Position numbers and translations under genes: made by a program
Assembly (NCBI GenBank): GCA_963807865.1
Contig: CAWEDK010000020.1
Coordinates: forward strand, 310,001 to 374,000
From: VAZQ01 sp963807865
GTDB lineage: Bacteria > Pseudomonadota > Alphaproteobacteria > Rhizobiales > Xanthobacteraceae
Reading direction: 5' to 3'
DNA: 64,000 bases
The notes under the pieces: model-generated
Seen by the model: the letters and a program-made list of their open reading frames with translations, nothing else
Database searches by the model: none
What the model was told of the DNA's origin: nothing
Shown: positions 27,883 through 36,092 of the stretch, piece after piece
How the letters are laid out: every line of letters starts with the position of its first letter
How positions within the stretch are numbered: the first letter of the stretch is position 1

Positions 27883-28713
27883 ATGACACGCGCTCCTGCC
27901 GGTCTCGCATTCGCGTTGCTTCTGGCGCTCTGCCTCGAAAGCACGCCGAGCTTTGCCCAGGCGAAACCCGGAATCGAGCGCCTCTATATCCTGAACTGTG
28001 GCGAGGGCGTCGCCGGCGACATCTCGCGCTGGTCGCCCGGCGTCAACGTCGGCAAGTCGATGGAGTTCGTCGACAACTGCTATCTGATCAAGCACGGCCA
28101 GGGCTGGTTCTTGTGGGATACCGGCGTCGCCGACGCGATCGCCGCGATGCCGGACGGGCAGCGCCCGGCCGATCCGCGCGCGACGCACTGGAAGCGGCCC
28201 AAGACGCTCGTCTCACAATTGGAGCAACTGGGCGTCAAGCCGTCCGACATCAAGTTCGTGGCGGTCTCACATTCTCATCCCGATCATATCGGCAATGTGA
28301 CGTTGTTCCCGCAGTCGACGCTGCTGGTTCAGAAGGCCGAATACGACTGGCCGGCGCCGGTCGGCCCGCGTTTCAAGCCGGAGCAGCCGGTGAACAAGCT
28401 CGAGGGCGATCACGACGTGTTCGGCGATGGCAGCGTCACGATCATCGCGACGCCAGGACACACCCCCGGGCACCAGAGTCTGCTGGTAAGATTGCCCAAG
28501 ACCGGCGCGCTCCTGCTGTCGGGCGACGCCGTGCACTTCAAGGACAACTGGGACAACCGGCGCGTTCCGGAAAACAACAACAACCAAGAGAAGAGCGCGG
28601 CGTCCCTGCAGCGCATGGCCGACCTGCTGGCAAAGGAAAAAGCACAGCTCTGGATCAACCACGACAAGGCGCAGCGCGATTCGCAGAAAATGGCGCCCGC
28701 GTTCTACGAATGA
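27883..28713 (+). CDS. Exported metallo-beta-lactamase-fold hydrolase (N-acyl homoserine lactonase-like)
   Basis: 276 aa. Signal peptide MTRAPAGLAFALLLALCLESTPSFAQA, then an MBL domain: VDNCYLIKHGQGWFLWDTGV, metal motif VSHSHPDHIGN (HxHxDH), ATPGHTPGHQSLLV (third His), LSGDAVHFKDNW (bridging Asp). The layout is that of AttM/AiiA-type lactonases or related esterases. GGAGG lies six bases before ATG 27883. It leads a plus-strand run with two Bug receptors, a Rieske oxygenase and an MFS protein, so opening of a lactone or thioester in a catabolic route is as likely as quorum quenching. Confidence 0.85.
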   Translation: MTRAPAGLAFALLLALCLESTPSFAQAKPGIERLYILNCGEGVAGDISRWSPGVNVGKSMEFVDNCYLIKHGQGWFLWDTGVADAIAAMPDGQRPADPRATHWKRPKTLVSQLEQLGVKPSDIKFVAVSHSHPDHIGNVTLFPQSTLLVQKAEYDWPAPVGPRFKPEQPVNKLEGDHDVFGDGSVTIIATPGHTPGHQSLLVRLPKTGALLLSGDAVHFKDNWDNRRVPENNNNQEKSAASLQRMADLLAKEKAQLWINHDKAQRDSQKMAPAFYE

Positions 28714-28739
28714 GCAAATTCGGACGAGTGAGGAATTGC

Positions 28740-29712
28740 ATGAACCGCACCATCACGGCCTGCACGATTGTCGCCGCCGCCCTGTTCTCCGGCACGGGAA
28801 TCGCGCAGGCGCAGAGTTTTCCGACCCGCCCGATCACCCTCGTCGTTCCGCTGCCGGCCGGCGGCACCGCCGACCTGCTGTGCCGCTTCGCGGCCGACAA
28901 GGCGAGCGGCATCCTCGGGCAGCAGATCGTGGTCGAGAATCGTCCGGGCGGCGCCGGCGGGCGCGTCGCGACCGAACAGGTGCTGCGCGCTGCAGCCTGA
29001 CGGTTACACTCTGCTGTGCGGCACTCAGCTCATCTACAGCATCACGCACCTGGTATTCACCAAGGCGGCGTTCGACACCCGCACGCTGGAGCCGATCAGC
29101 GTGCTCGCGACCTATCCGCTGATCCTGATCGGCAGCACCAAGCTGCCGGCCAACAACTTCGCCGAGATGCTCGCCTACGCGCGCGCCAATCCAGACAAGA
29201 TCAACTACGGCCACCAGGGCAAGGGCAACACCGGCCACCTTCTCGGCGAACTGCTGATGCTCAAGGGCGGCTTCAAGATGACCGAGGTGCCGTATCGCGG
29301 CAGCGCGCCGGCGATCAACGACCTGCTTGCCGGTAACATCGAATTGGTGCCGGACTATCTCCTGGCCAACAAGGCGAACATCGACGCCGGCAAGCTCAAG
29401 TTCCTCGCGACCGGCGCGCGCGAGCGCACCAAGGGTTATCCGAACGTTCCGACCATCGCCGAGACCTTGCCGGGGGTTTACGCCGACACCTGGATGGCGG
29501 TCTCCGCGCCTCCGGGCACACCCAAGGACATCACCAAGAAAATCTCCGACGCGATCCACCAGGGCCTCCAGACTCCGGAAATGAGAGCGCGCATCCTCGG
29601 CCTCGAAGCCGAACCGCTCGGCAACTCGCCCGAGCAGATGCGGGAGATGATCCAGCAGAGTCTCGCGACCTGGGGACCGGTGGTGGAAGCGGCCAAGATC
29701 AGCATCGACTGA
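28740..29712 (+). CDS. TctC/Bug-family periplasmic receptor 4, one frameshift
   Basis: Signal peptide MNRTITACTIVAAALFSGTGIAQA, then QSFPTRPITLVVPLPAGGTADLLCR, ILGQQIVVENRPGGAGGR, an extra T near 28991, QPDGYTLLCGTQ, INYGHQGKGNTGHLLGELLM, VPYRGSAPAINDLLAGNIE. About 323 aa when corrected. It follows the MBL hydrolase by 26 bp and precedes another receptor by 46 bp: clearly one operon. Confidence 0.9.
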
Positions 29713-29758
29713 TCACCGAATAGGGACGGATGCACTCAACGAGGCGGAGCACGGCGAT

Positions 29759-30776
29759 ATGATTCCGGGACAACGACAACGCGGGGTGCCGCTCTGGCGT
29801 GTGGCGCGGCGCCTCGGCTGCGCCGGCGCGGTGCTATGCGCTCTTGTTGGCGGCGCCGCCGCTCGCGCAGGCGCAGGACTATCCGACTCGCTCGGTGAAG
29901 ATCATCGTGCCGTTCCCGGCCGGCGGCACCGCGGACGTGATGCCGCGGGTCTTTGCCGACTGGCTCTCGCGTAAATGGGGCCACCCGGTCGTGGTCGAGA
30001 ACCGCACCGGCGCGGCCGGCAATATCGGCGCGGAAGCGGCCGCGAAGTCCGAGCCCGATGGCTACACGCTGCTCTCGGCGCCGCCGCCGCCGCTGGTGAT
30101 CAACCACAACCTCTACCCGAAGCTGGGCTTCAATCCGACCGAGTTCGTGCCGATCATCATCATGGGGCGGGTGCCGAACGCGCTGGTGGTGCAACCCGGC
30201 GAAGGTGCCATCCAACAGCGTTGCGCGAGCTGATCGCCTACGCGAAGGCCAATCCTGAAAAGGTCACGTCGGCCACGCAGGGCAACGGCACGACCTCGCA
30301 CCTGACGTCGCGAACTGTTCCAGTTGATGGCGAAGGTGAAGTTCCAGCTCGTGCCCTATCGCGGCTCGGCGCCGGCACTCAACGATCTGGTCGGCGGCAA
30401 TGTCGACATCATGTTCGACAATCTCGGCGTATCGCTCGCGCTGGTGAAGGGCGGCAAGCTCAAGCTGCTTGCGGTGGCGACGCCGAAGCGGATGGCAGCG
30501 TTGCCGGACGTGCCGACGATCGCCGAGACCCTGCCGGGCTTCGAATCGGCGGCCTGGTTCGCGGTCGTGGCGCCGCCCAAGACGCCGCGGGCGATCGTCG
30601 ACAAGATCAATGCCGACATGAACGAGGCGTTGCGCGATCCGGCGGTGCTCGAGCGTCTGAAACAACTCTCCGCCGAGCCCATCGGCGGCACGCCGCAGGC
30701 CACCGCCGCCTATATGCGCGAGGACGTCGAGCGCTGGCATAACGTCATCAAGGCGGCCAACATCAAGTTGGATTGA
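29759..30776 (+). CDS. TctC/Bug-family periplasmic receptor 5, frameshifted
   Basis: ATG 29759 opens a signal peptide (MIPGQRQRGVPLWRVARRLGCAGAV) that shifts frame near 29845 into LLLAAPPLAQA, then QDYPTRSVKIIVPFPAGGTADVMPR and EPDGYTLLSAPPPPLVINHNLYPKLGF. Further extra bases near 30201, 30220 and 30311 break SLRELIAYAKANPEKVTSATQGNGTTSHLTSELFQLMAKV. The C-terminal third is clean (VPYRGSAPALNDLVGGNVDIMFDN to IKAANIKLD). It lies 14 bp before the Rieske oxygenase start, so the receptor and oxygenase probably act on the same compound. Confidence 0.87.
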
Positions 30777-30790
30777 CGGTCGAGGTGAGG

Positions 30791-32020
30791 ATGACTGCTG
30801 CAGCCGCTATCCGGCAATGGCCCGCGGAAGGTCTGACCCGCGTGCCCTATTGGATCTATTCCGACGCCGACATTTTCGCGGCGGAGCAGGAGCGCATCTT
30901 CCAGGGCGCGACCTGGAACTTCCTCTGCCTGGAGGCCGAGCTGCCGGGCCCGAACACCTACCGGCGCTCGAATCTCGGCGCCATGCCGGTCGTCGTCACC
31001 CGCGACAAGGACGGCGAACTGCACGCCTTCGAGAACCGCTGCGCGCACCGCGGCTCGCTGCTGGTGCTCAAGGAGAGCGGCGAGGCGAAGGACATCATCT
31101 GCGTCTATCACAACTGGAGCTACGACCTGTGCGGCACGCTCACCGGCGTCGCATTCCGCCGCGGGATCGGCGGCAAGGGCGGCATGCCGCCGGACGCCAG
31201 GCCCGACGCCTATCCGCCGCGCAAGCTGAGGATCGCCACGCTCGCCGGCCTTGTGTTCGGCACGCTGTCGGAGGCGACGCCGCCGCTCGAACGCTATCTC
31301 GGCCCGGAGATCGCCGCCCGCATCCGCCGCGTCATGCGCGCGCCCGTCAAGCCGCTCGGCGGCTACAGCCAGCGGCTCGCCAACAACTGGAAGCTCTACA
31401 TGGAGAACGTGAAGGACAGCTATCACGCGAGCCTGCTGCACACGTTCTTCACCACCTTCCAGATGAACCGGCTGTCGCAGAAGGGTGGGCTCGTGGTCAG
31501 CGAGGATGGCGGCAATCACGTCAGCTATTCGATCACGGCCGGCGAAACCGGCAAGAAGGACTATGCCGGGATGCGCGCCGCGCAGGAGAACTTCAAGCTC
31601 GAAGCGCCGGAGGTCCTCGACTGGGTCGACGAATACGGCGACAGCGTCGGCCTGCACATTCTCACCGTGTTCCCGACCTTCACACTGCAGCAGACCCGCA
31701 ACAGCCTGGCGGTTCGCCGGCTCATCCCGCTCGGTCCCGAGGCGACCGAGTTGGCCTGGACGTGCTTCGGCTTCACGGACGACGATGAAGCCATGACCGA
31801 GCGGCGGCTGCTGCAGGCCAACCTGATCGGACCCGCCGGCTACATCTCGATGGAAGACGGCGCGGCGCCGGGCTTCGTCCAGCGTGCGGTGCAGTCGGCC
31901 CAGGACGAATTGTCGGTGGTCGAAATGGGCGGTGCGAGCGTCGCGTCCGACGAGAGCCGCGTCACCGAAGCGGCGGTGCGTGGCTTCTGGAAGGCCTACC
32001 GCGCGCACATGGCGCTCTGA
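30791..32020 (+). CDS. Rieske non-heme iron ring-hydroxylating oxygenase, alpha subunit
   Basis: 409 aa, intact. The Rieske [2Fe-2S] site is NRCAHRGSLL (C-x-H) and CVYHNWSYD (C-x2-H), about 17 residues apart; the mononuclear iron facial triad is in NVKDSYHASLLHTFF (D-x2-H-x4-H). The general look (FENRCAHRG, WKLYMENVKDSYH, QMNRLSQ) is that of anthranilate/salicylate-type dioxygenases (AndAc-like), but substrate is inference. ATG 30791 was chosen for GAGGTGAGG directly upstream. A small subunit follows after a large inverted repeat; no reductase or ferredoxin gene is in the cluster, so electron carriers come from elsewhere. Confidence 0.92.
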   Translation: MTAAAAIRQWPAEGLTRVPYWIYSDADIFAAEQERIFQGATWNFLCLEAELPGPNTYRRSNLGAMPVVVTRDKDGELHAFENRCAHRGSLLVLKESGEAKDIICVYHNWSYDLCGTLTGVAFRRGIGGKGGMPPDARPDAYPPRKLRIATLAGLVFGTLSEATPPLERYLGPEIAARIRRVMRAPVKPLGGYSQRLANNWKLYMENVKDSYHASLLHTFFTTFQMNRLSQKGGLVVSEDGGNHVSYSITAGETGKKDYAGMRAAQENFKLEAPEVLDWVDEYGDSVGLHILTVFPTFTLQQTRNSLAVRRLIPLGPEATELAWTCFGFTDDDEAMTERRLLQANLIGPAGYISMEDGAAPGFVQRAVQSAQDELSVVEMGGASVASDESRVTEAAVRGFWKAYRAHMAL

Positions 32021-32048
32021 CGCGTAGTGATGCCGCGAATCTCGGTGC

Positions 32049-32150
32049 GCTCCCTCTCCCCGGAGGGGAGAGGGTCGGGGTGAGGGGGTTACCGCTCTTT
32101 CGATAGACTTAACCCCTCACCCCACCCCTCTCCCTATGGGAGAGGGAGCA
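32049..32150. repeat. Large compound inverted repeat between oxygenase alpha and beta genes
   Basis: Two ~40-bp arms (32049-32090 and 32111-32150) are nearly exact reverse complements, and each arm is itself a hairpin (CTCCCTCTCCC pairing with GGGGAGAGGG). The inner part contains GGGGTGAGGGG / CCCCTCACCCC. The CTCTCCC/GGGAGAGGG composition matches a repeat type common between genes in many alphaproteobacteria. It may form a stable mRNA hairpin that sets the alpha:beta expression ratio. Confidence 0.75.
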
Positions 32151-32207
32151 GACCGAACTTGTCGGCAGATCATCGGATCAACTCGATATTCGAACTCACG
32201 CTTCAAG

Positions 32208-32703
32208 ATGGTGAGTACTAGCAGAATGGACCCCGCGATCAGGCTGCAGGTGGAAGACCTCAACGGGCGCTATGCGCTCGCCATCGACAACGACGATCTC
32301 GAGGCCTGGGCGGAATTCTTCACCGAGCATGGCCGCTACCGCATCACGACGGCCGAGAACGTCGAGCGCGGACTTGCCGCTCGGTCTCGTCCACGCGACG
32401 TCGCGCGCGATGCTGCGCGACCGCGTGCGCTCGCTGCGCGATGCCAACGTCTACGAGGCGCAGCGCTATCGCCACGTGCTCAGCCCGCCGCTGGTCGAGG
32501 CCGCCGGCGAGGGCATCGTGCAGGCGCGGACCAGTTTCATGGTGGCCCGCATCATGCACACCGGCGAGACCATGCTGTTTGCGACCGGGTGCTACCAGGA
32601 CCGCATCGTGCTCGATGCCGACGCCGGCGAGCCGCGTTTTCTGGAAAAAATCGTTGTTCTCGACAGCCGCCTGATCGATACCCTGCTGGCAATTCCGCTT
32701 TAA
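32208..32703 (+). CDS. Ring-hydroxylating oxygenase beta (small) subunit, one frameshift
   Basis: About 164 aa with the SnoaL/NTF2-like small-subunit fold: MDPAIRLQVEDLNGRYALAIDNDDLEAWAEFFTEHGRYRITTAENVER, an extra base near 32371, LPLGLVHATSRAMLRDRVRSLRDANVYEAQRYRHVLSPP, ARTSFMVARIMHTGETMLFATGCYQD. ATG 32208 and ATG 32226 are both possible starts and neither has a good ribosome site. It structurally supports the alpha subunit; the RD-R-V-x-S-L-R-x-A-N motif is typical for the aromatic dioxygenase beta family. Confidence 0.87.
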
Positions 32704-32727
32704 TGGGCTGTTTAAAAGCTCTCCGCC

Positions 32728-32805
32728 GTCATTCCGGGACCCCGCATTGCAGGCAAGTTTAGCAGCCTGCGTAAACTTGGCTGCGCGCGGCGGACCCGGA
32801 ATGAC
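32728..32805. repeat. Nested palindromic repeat upstream of the MFS gene
   Basis: Outer arms GTCATTCCGGG (32728-32738) and CCCGGAATGAC (32795-32805) enclose an inner hairpin CAAGTTTA...TAAACTTG around GCAGCCTGC. The GTCATTCCGGG motif is a familiar intergenic palindrome type in Bradyrhizobium-like genomes. It sits between the beta-subunit stop and the MFS start. Confidence 0.65.
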
Positions 32806-32857
32806 CGAGAAGGCTCTTCAGCAGACTGCTAGTCACCGAACCGGGCCACATCCAGGA

Positions 32858-34146
32858 ATGTCCGACGCTGCCGCCTCGCCGACACGTCTGTCGCGCCATC
32901 GATCGTTCATGCTGTTCTGGTGCGCGCGCACCTTCAGCAACGGCGCCTTCATGATGCAGGGCGTCGCGGTCGGCTGGCAACTCTATGCGCTGACCAACGA
33001 TCCGCTCGATCTCGGCCTCGTCGGCCTGGTGCAGTTCTTGCCGATCGTCGTGATGTCGGTCGCCGCCGGGCAGTTGCTGGATATGTTCGACCGGCGCTTC
33101 GTCGCGGGCGCCTGCCAGGTCGGCAAGGCGCTGGCCGCGCTCCTCCTGACGATCGGGACCGCGCAGGGCTGGCTCGGCCGCGAGGCGATGTTCGCCATCC
33201 TGTTTCTGTCGGGAGCGGCGCGGGCCTTCGAGATTCCGACCATGCATTCGATCCTGCCCGGGATCGTGCCGGGGCCGCTGCTGTCGCGGGCCATTGCGGC
33301 GTCCGCGACCGCGCAGCAGACCGCCACCATCTGCGGGCCGGCGATCGGCGGACTGCTGTATGCGGGCGTGGGACCGGCCGGCGTCTACGCGCTCTGCACC
33401 GCCGTATTCGTCTGCGCGAGCGTGCTGATGGCCCTCGTGACGATCACCCGCCGGGCCAGCGAACGCAAACCGGTCAGTCTCGAAACCCTGTTCGCGGGCT
33501 TCCACTATGTGCGCGCGCATCCGATCCTGCTCGGCGCGATTTCGCTCGATCTGTTCGCCGTGCTGCTCGGCGGCGTGACCGCGCTGCTGCCGATCTACGC
33601 TCGCGACATTCTCGATGCGGGGCCCTGGGGGCTCGGGCTGTTGCGCTCGGCGCCCGCCGTCGGCGCGCTGATCCTGTCGGCCGTGCTCGCGCGCTACACC
33701 ATCGAGCGGCGGGCCGGCGTCATCATGTTCGCGTCCGTCGGCCTGTTCGGCCTCGCGACCCTGGTGTTCGCGCTGTCGACGTCGATGGTGCTGTCGTTCC
33801 TCGCGCTCACCGTCTACGGTGCGTCGGATGCGGTGAGCGTCGTCATCCGGCAATCGCTCATTCAAATGCGCACGCCGTACGACATGCTGGGCCGGGTGTC
33901 GGCGGTCAACGCGCTGTTCACCGGCTCGTCCAGTACGCTTGGCGAGTTTCGCGCCGGTGCGGTTGCGGCGTCGCTCGGCGCAGTGACGTCGGCGCTGATC
34001 GGCGGGCTCGGCACCATCGCCGTCATGGCGATCTGGATGTGGGCGTTTCCGCAGCTGCGCAACGTCGAGAAGCTGTCGGCCGAGACGGGAACGTCCGGTC
34101 CCATGATGCCAGGCGAAACAACTCCGTCCGAGCCGCAGGAGCATGA
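32858..34146 (+). CDS. MFS transporter (enterobactin exporter-like, DHA3 type)
   Basis: About 430 aa with 11-12 hydrophobic helices: FMLFWCARTFSNGAFMMQGVAVGWQLYALT at the start (typical of the MFS_3/EntS group), AAGQLLDMFDRRF as the loop 2-3 motif, VVIRQSLIQMRTPYDMLGRVSAVNALFTGSSSTLGEFRAG late in the protein. The frame is clean to PQLRNVEKLSAETG, then runs on without a stop far past the natural end. In another frame a TGA at 34144-34146 overlaps the ATG of the next gene (ATGA), and I take this as the likely original end. It probably exports a product or toxic intermediate of the upstream oxygenase cluster. Confidence 0.82.
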
Positions 34147-34712
34147 CCCGTACTATGGCTACAAGGCCGTCGCTGGTCGGGGCGCCGTGGGAATTCTGGC
34201 TGCGGCCGAATGGGCTGGCGTGGCGGGTCGGGCGGCACGAGGGCGAGACGCCGTACCGGGACATCACCAGCGTGCGGCTGTCGTACCGTCCGATGACGAT
34301 GCAGACGCGCCGCTTTATCACCGAGATCAGGTCGGCCAAGGGGCCGCGCCTGGTGATCGCCTCGTGCTCCTGGCGCAGCATGGTCGAGCAGGCCAATCAG
34401 CTCGAAATCCTACAGCGTCTTCGTGCGCGACCTGCACGCAGCGGATTGCGAAGACGGGCGGCGCGGCGCAGTTCCGCGCCGGCTTGCCGGACCTGCTGTA
34501 CTGGCCGGGCCTGGTGGCGTTCCTGACGATTTCGCTGGCGATCGCGGGGCTTGCGGTGCGGGCGCTGCTGGCCGGCGAGTGGGCGGCGGCGGCGCTGATC
34601 GGCGGCTTCTTCGCGCTGTTCGGTTGGCAGAGCGGCGGGTTCTTTACCCGCAACCGACCGGGCGACGTATCGGCCGGACGCCGTGCCGCTGAAGCTCGTG
34701 CCGCCGAAGTAA
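34143..34712 (+). CDS. Membrane protein with N-terminal PH-like domain, unknown, frameshifted
   Basis: About 188 aa after correction. N-terminal soluble part WEFWLRPNGLAWRVGRHEGETPYRDITSVRLSYRPMTMQTRRFITEIRS resembles the beta-strand pattern of bacterial PH-like domains; then FRAGLPDLLYWPGLVAFLTISLAIAGLAVRALLAGEWAAAALIGGFFALFGW as two helices; and YRPDAVPLKLVPPK as the terminus. Extra bases near 34410, 34441 and 34661 break it. The start overlaps the presumed MFS stop by four bases. Function not recognised. Confidence 0.6.
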
Positions 34713-34767
34713 ATGATCCCGCAAAGTTGCAGACTTTCGGGCAAGAGCATGTGACCGAACAAATGTG

Positions 34768-35203
34768 TCAGTTGCGCACCGACCAGCACCGAGCAGGGCG
34801 CGTAGCGCACCACGTGGCCGGCATTGGAGCCGAGAAAATAGGTCCGCACCGCGTGCCGGTGCGGACGGTGCGAGGTCATCACGATCAGGTCGGCCTTGAT
34901 GCTGTTCGCCTCTTCGAGAATCTCCTGGTAGATGCCGCCCTGACGCACCGTCGACGAGATCCGCGCCGGCTCCAGTCCGGTCGCTTTCGCGACCGCGGCA
35001 AGCGCCTCGTCGGCCGCCGTGCGCTGCTGAACCTCGAAGTCGGGCGGGACGTATTCGGCCAGCAATACCGGTGTCATCGGCAGCACGTTGATCAGGCGGA
35101 TCGTCGCGTCCGACAGCTTGGCCATCATCAGCGCGGTATCGATCGCGGACTTGTTGAGCTCGGGCGATCCGAGATCGATCGGGACCAGGATATGTCGGTA
35201 CAT
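34768..35203 (-). CDS. Universal stress protein (UspA family), one frameshift
   Basis: About 145 aa: YRHILVPIDLGSPELNKSAIDTALMMAK, a middle AEYVPPDFEVQQRTAADEALAAVA, and the nucleotide-site end VMTSHRPHRHAVRTYFLGSNAGHVVRYAPCSVLV (the G-x2-G-x9-G-S/T pattern is altered to G-S-N-A-G). As written, the frame runs on through the neighbouring gene, but removing one extra base near 34780 gives CSVLVVRN followed by TGA at 34768-34770, the standard family terminus. GAGGGAG precedes the ATG. Likely a stress-related nucleotide-binding protein. Confidence 0.85.
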
Positions 35204-35296
35204 GTTTCACTCCCTCTGGCGCGGCACATCACGCCACGGCGCTGTCGCGCGGTGAGCCACACGCACCCGGCGCCGCGTGCTGCTCGCTCGCCGCGA

Positions 35297-35851
35297 TCAA
35301 GGCGTCTTCGTCGCGGCCGCCGTTATGCCGAGTTCGGCTTCCGCCAGCCATCGCGGCGTGATGAAGCGTTCCAGCCGGCCGCCCTGCGGATGCAGCTTCG
35401 CCCAGCCTCCCGACGCAAAATCGATGATCGCGAGACCGCTGGTCGGCAGTCCTTCGTTGAGGCGTTCGCGGGCCTCGACGTCGCCCGACGCGATCAGGAG
35501 CGTCGCGACATCATGCATGCCCGGATTGTGGCCGATCACCAGCAGGGTCGCTTGCGCGGGCTTGGTCTCGCGCAGTACCGCCAGGATGCCGTCGCTGGTT
35601 CCGTTGTAGAGGCGGTCCTCGAAGCGCACGACCGGCTCGCCCGGCAGCGCCTCCAACACCCCGTCCCAGGTTTCTCGTGTGCGCCGGGCGGTCGAGACCA
35701 GCACGCCGTTGGGGACGAGCGCGTGCTTGGCCAGGTAGGCGCCAATCCGGGCGGCGTCTTTGTGACCGCGGGCAGCGAGCGCGCGCTCATGGTCGCGCTC
35801 GCCCGGCTCGGCCTTTTCGGCCTTGGCATGTCGAAGCAACATCAGGCGCAT
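35297..35851 (-). CDS. sixA: SixA-type phosphohistidine phosphatase
   Basis: 184 aa, intact. The histidine phosphatase catalytic motif is LMLLRHAKAEKAEPGERDHERALAARGH (RHA), with the second His in LLVIGHNPGMHDVA and STARRTRETWDG between. In E. coli SixA dephosphorylates phospho-His of signalling proteins; the target here is unknown. ATG 35851 (MRLMLLRHAK) was chosen, trimming an unconserved upstream extension. Co-oriented with the universal stress protein gene. Confidence 0.85.
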   Translation of the reverse strand: MRLMLLRHAKAEKAEPGERDHERALAARGHKDAARIGAYLAKHALVPNGVLVSTARRTRETWDGVLEALPGEPVVRFEDRLYNGTSDGILAVLRETKPAQATLLVIGHNPGMHDVATLLIASGDVEARERLNEGLPTSGLAIIDFASGGWAKLHPQGGRLERFITPRWLAEAELGITAAATKTP

Positions 35852-35913
35852 GGCGCGAGACCGTATGATTCGAAGTCGCATCGTCCGCAGTCGTTGTCGA
35901 GGACACTACCGAT

Positions 35914-35984
35914 TAGTGTGGCTTGGTTCAGAAGTCCGCACGTGAACTGCAAGAAATGATGCGGACTTCTGAACCGCCCACATT
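35914..35984. repeat. CTAGTG-family palindromic repeat R1
   Basis: Left arm TAGTGTGGC...GGTTCAGAAGTCCGCA (35914-35940) and right arm TGCGGACTTCTGAACC...CCACA (35960-35984) pair over about 22 bp around a 19-nt loop. The core GGTTCAGAAGTCCGCA recurs at 61261-61275 (R6). It lies between sixA and the FAD oxidoreductase gene. Confidence 0.75.
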
Positions 35985-36092
35985 GTAAAGCGATTTGCCC
36001 GTTTCGGGAACCGCAAAACGCGAACAGGCCCTTGTTGTGCCGCATGTTTTGCGGATATCTGGGCTGACGATTTCCGGCCGAGACGGAGCGCC

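Noticed and set aside
32747..35959. A single 1070-codon open frame spanning the MFS gene and beyond
   Set aside because: Only the first ~430 codons look like a protein family; the rest reads antisense to the universal stress protein and sixA genes and lacks any domain. It is a high-GC shadow after a lost stop.
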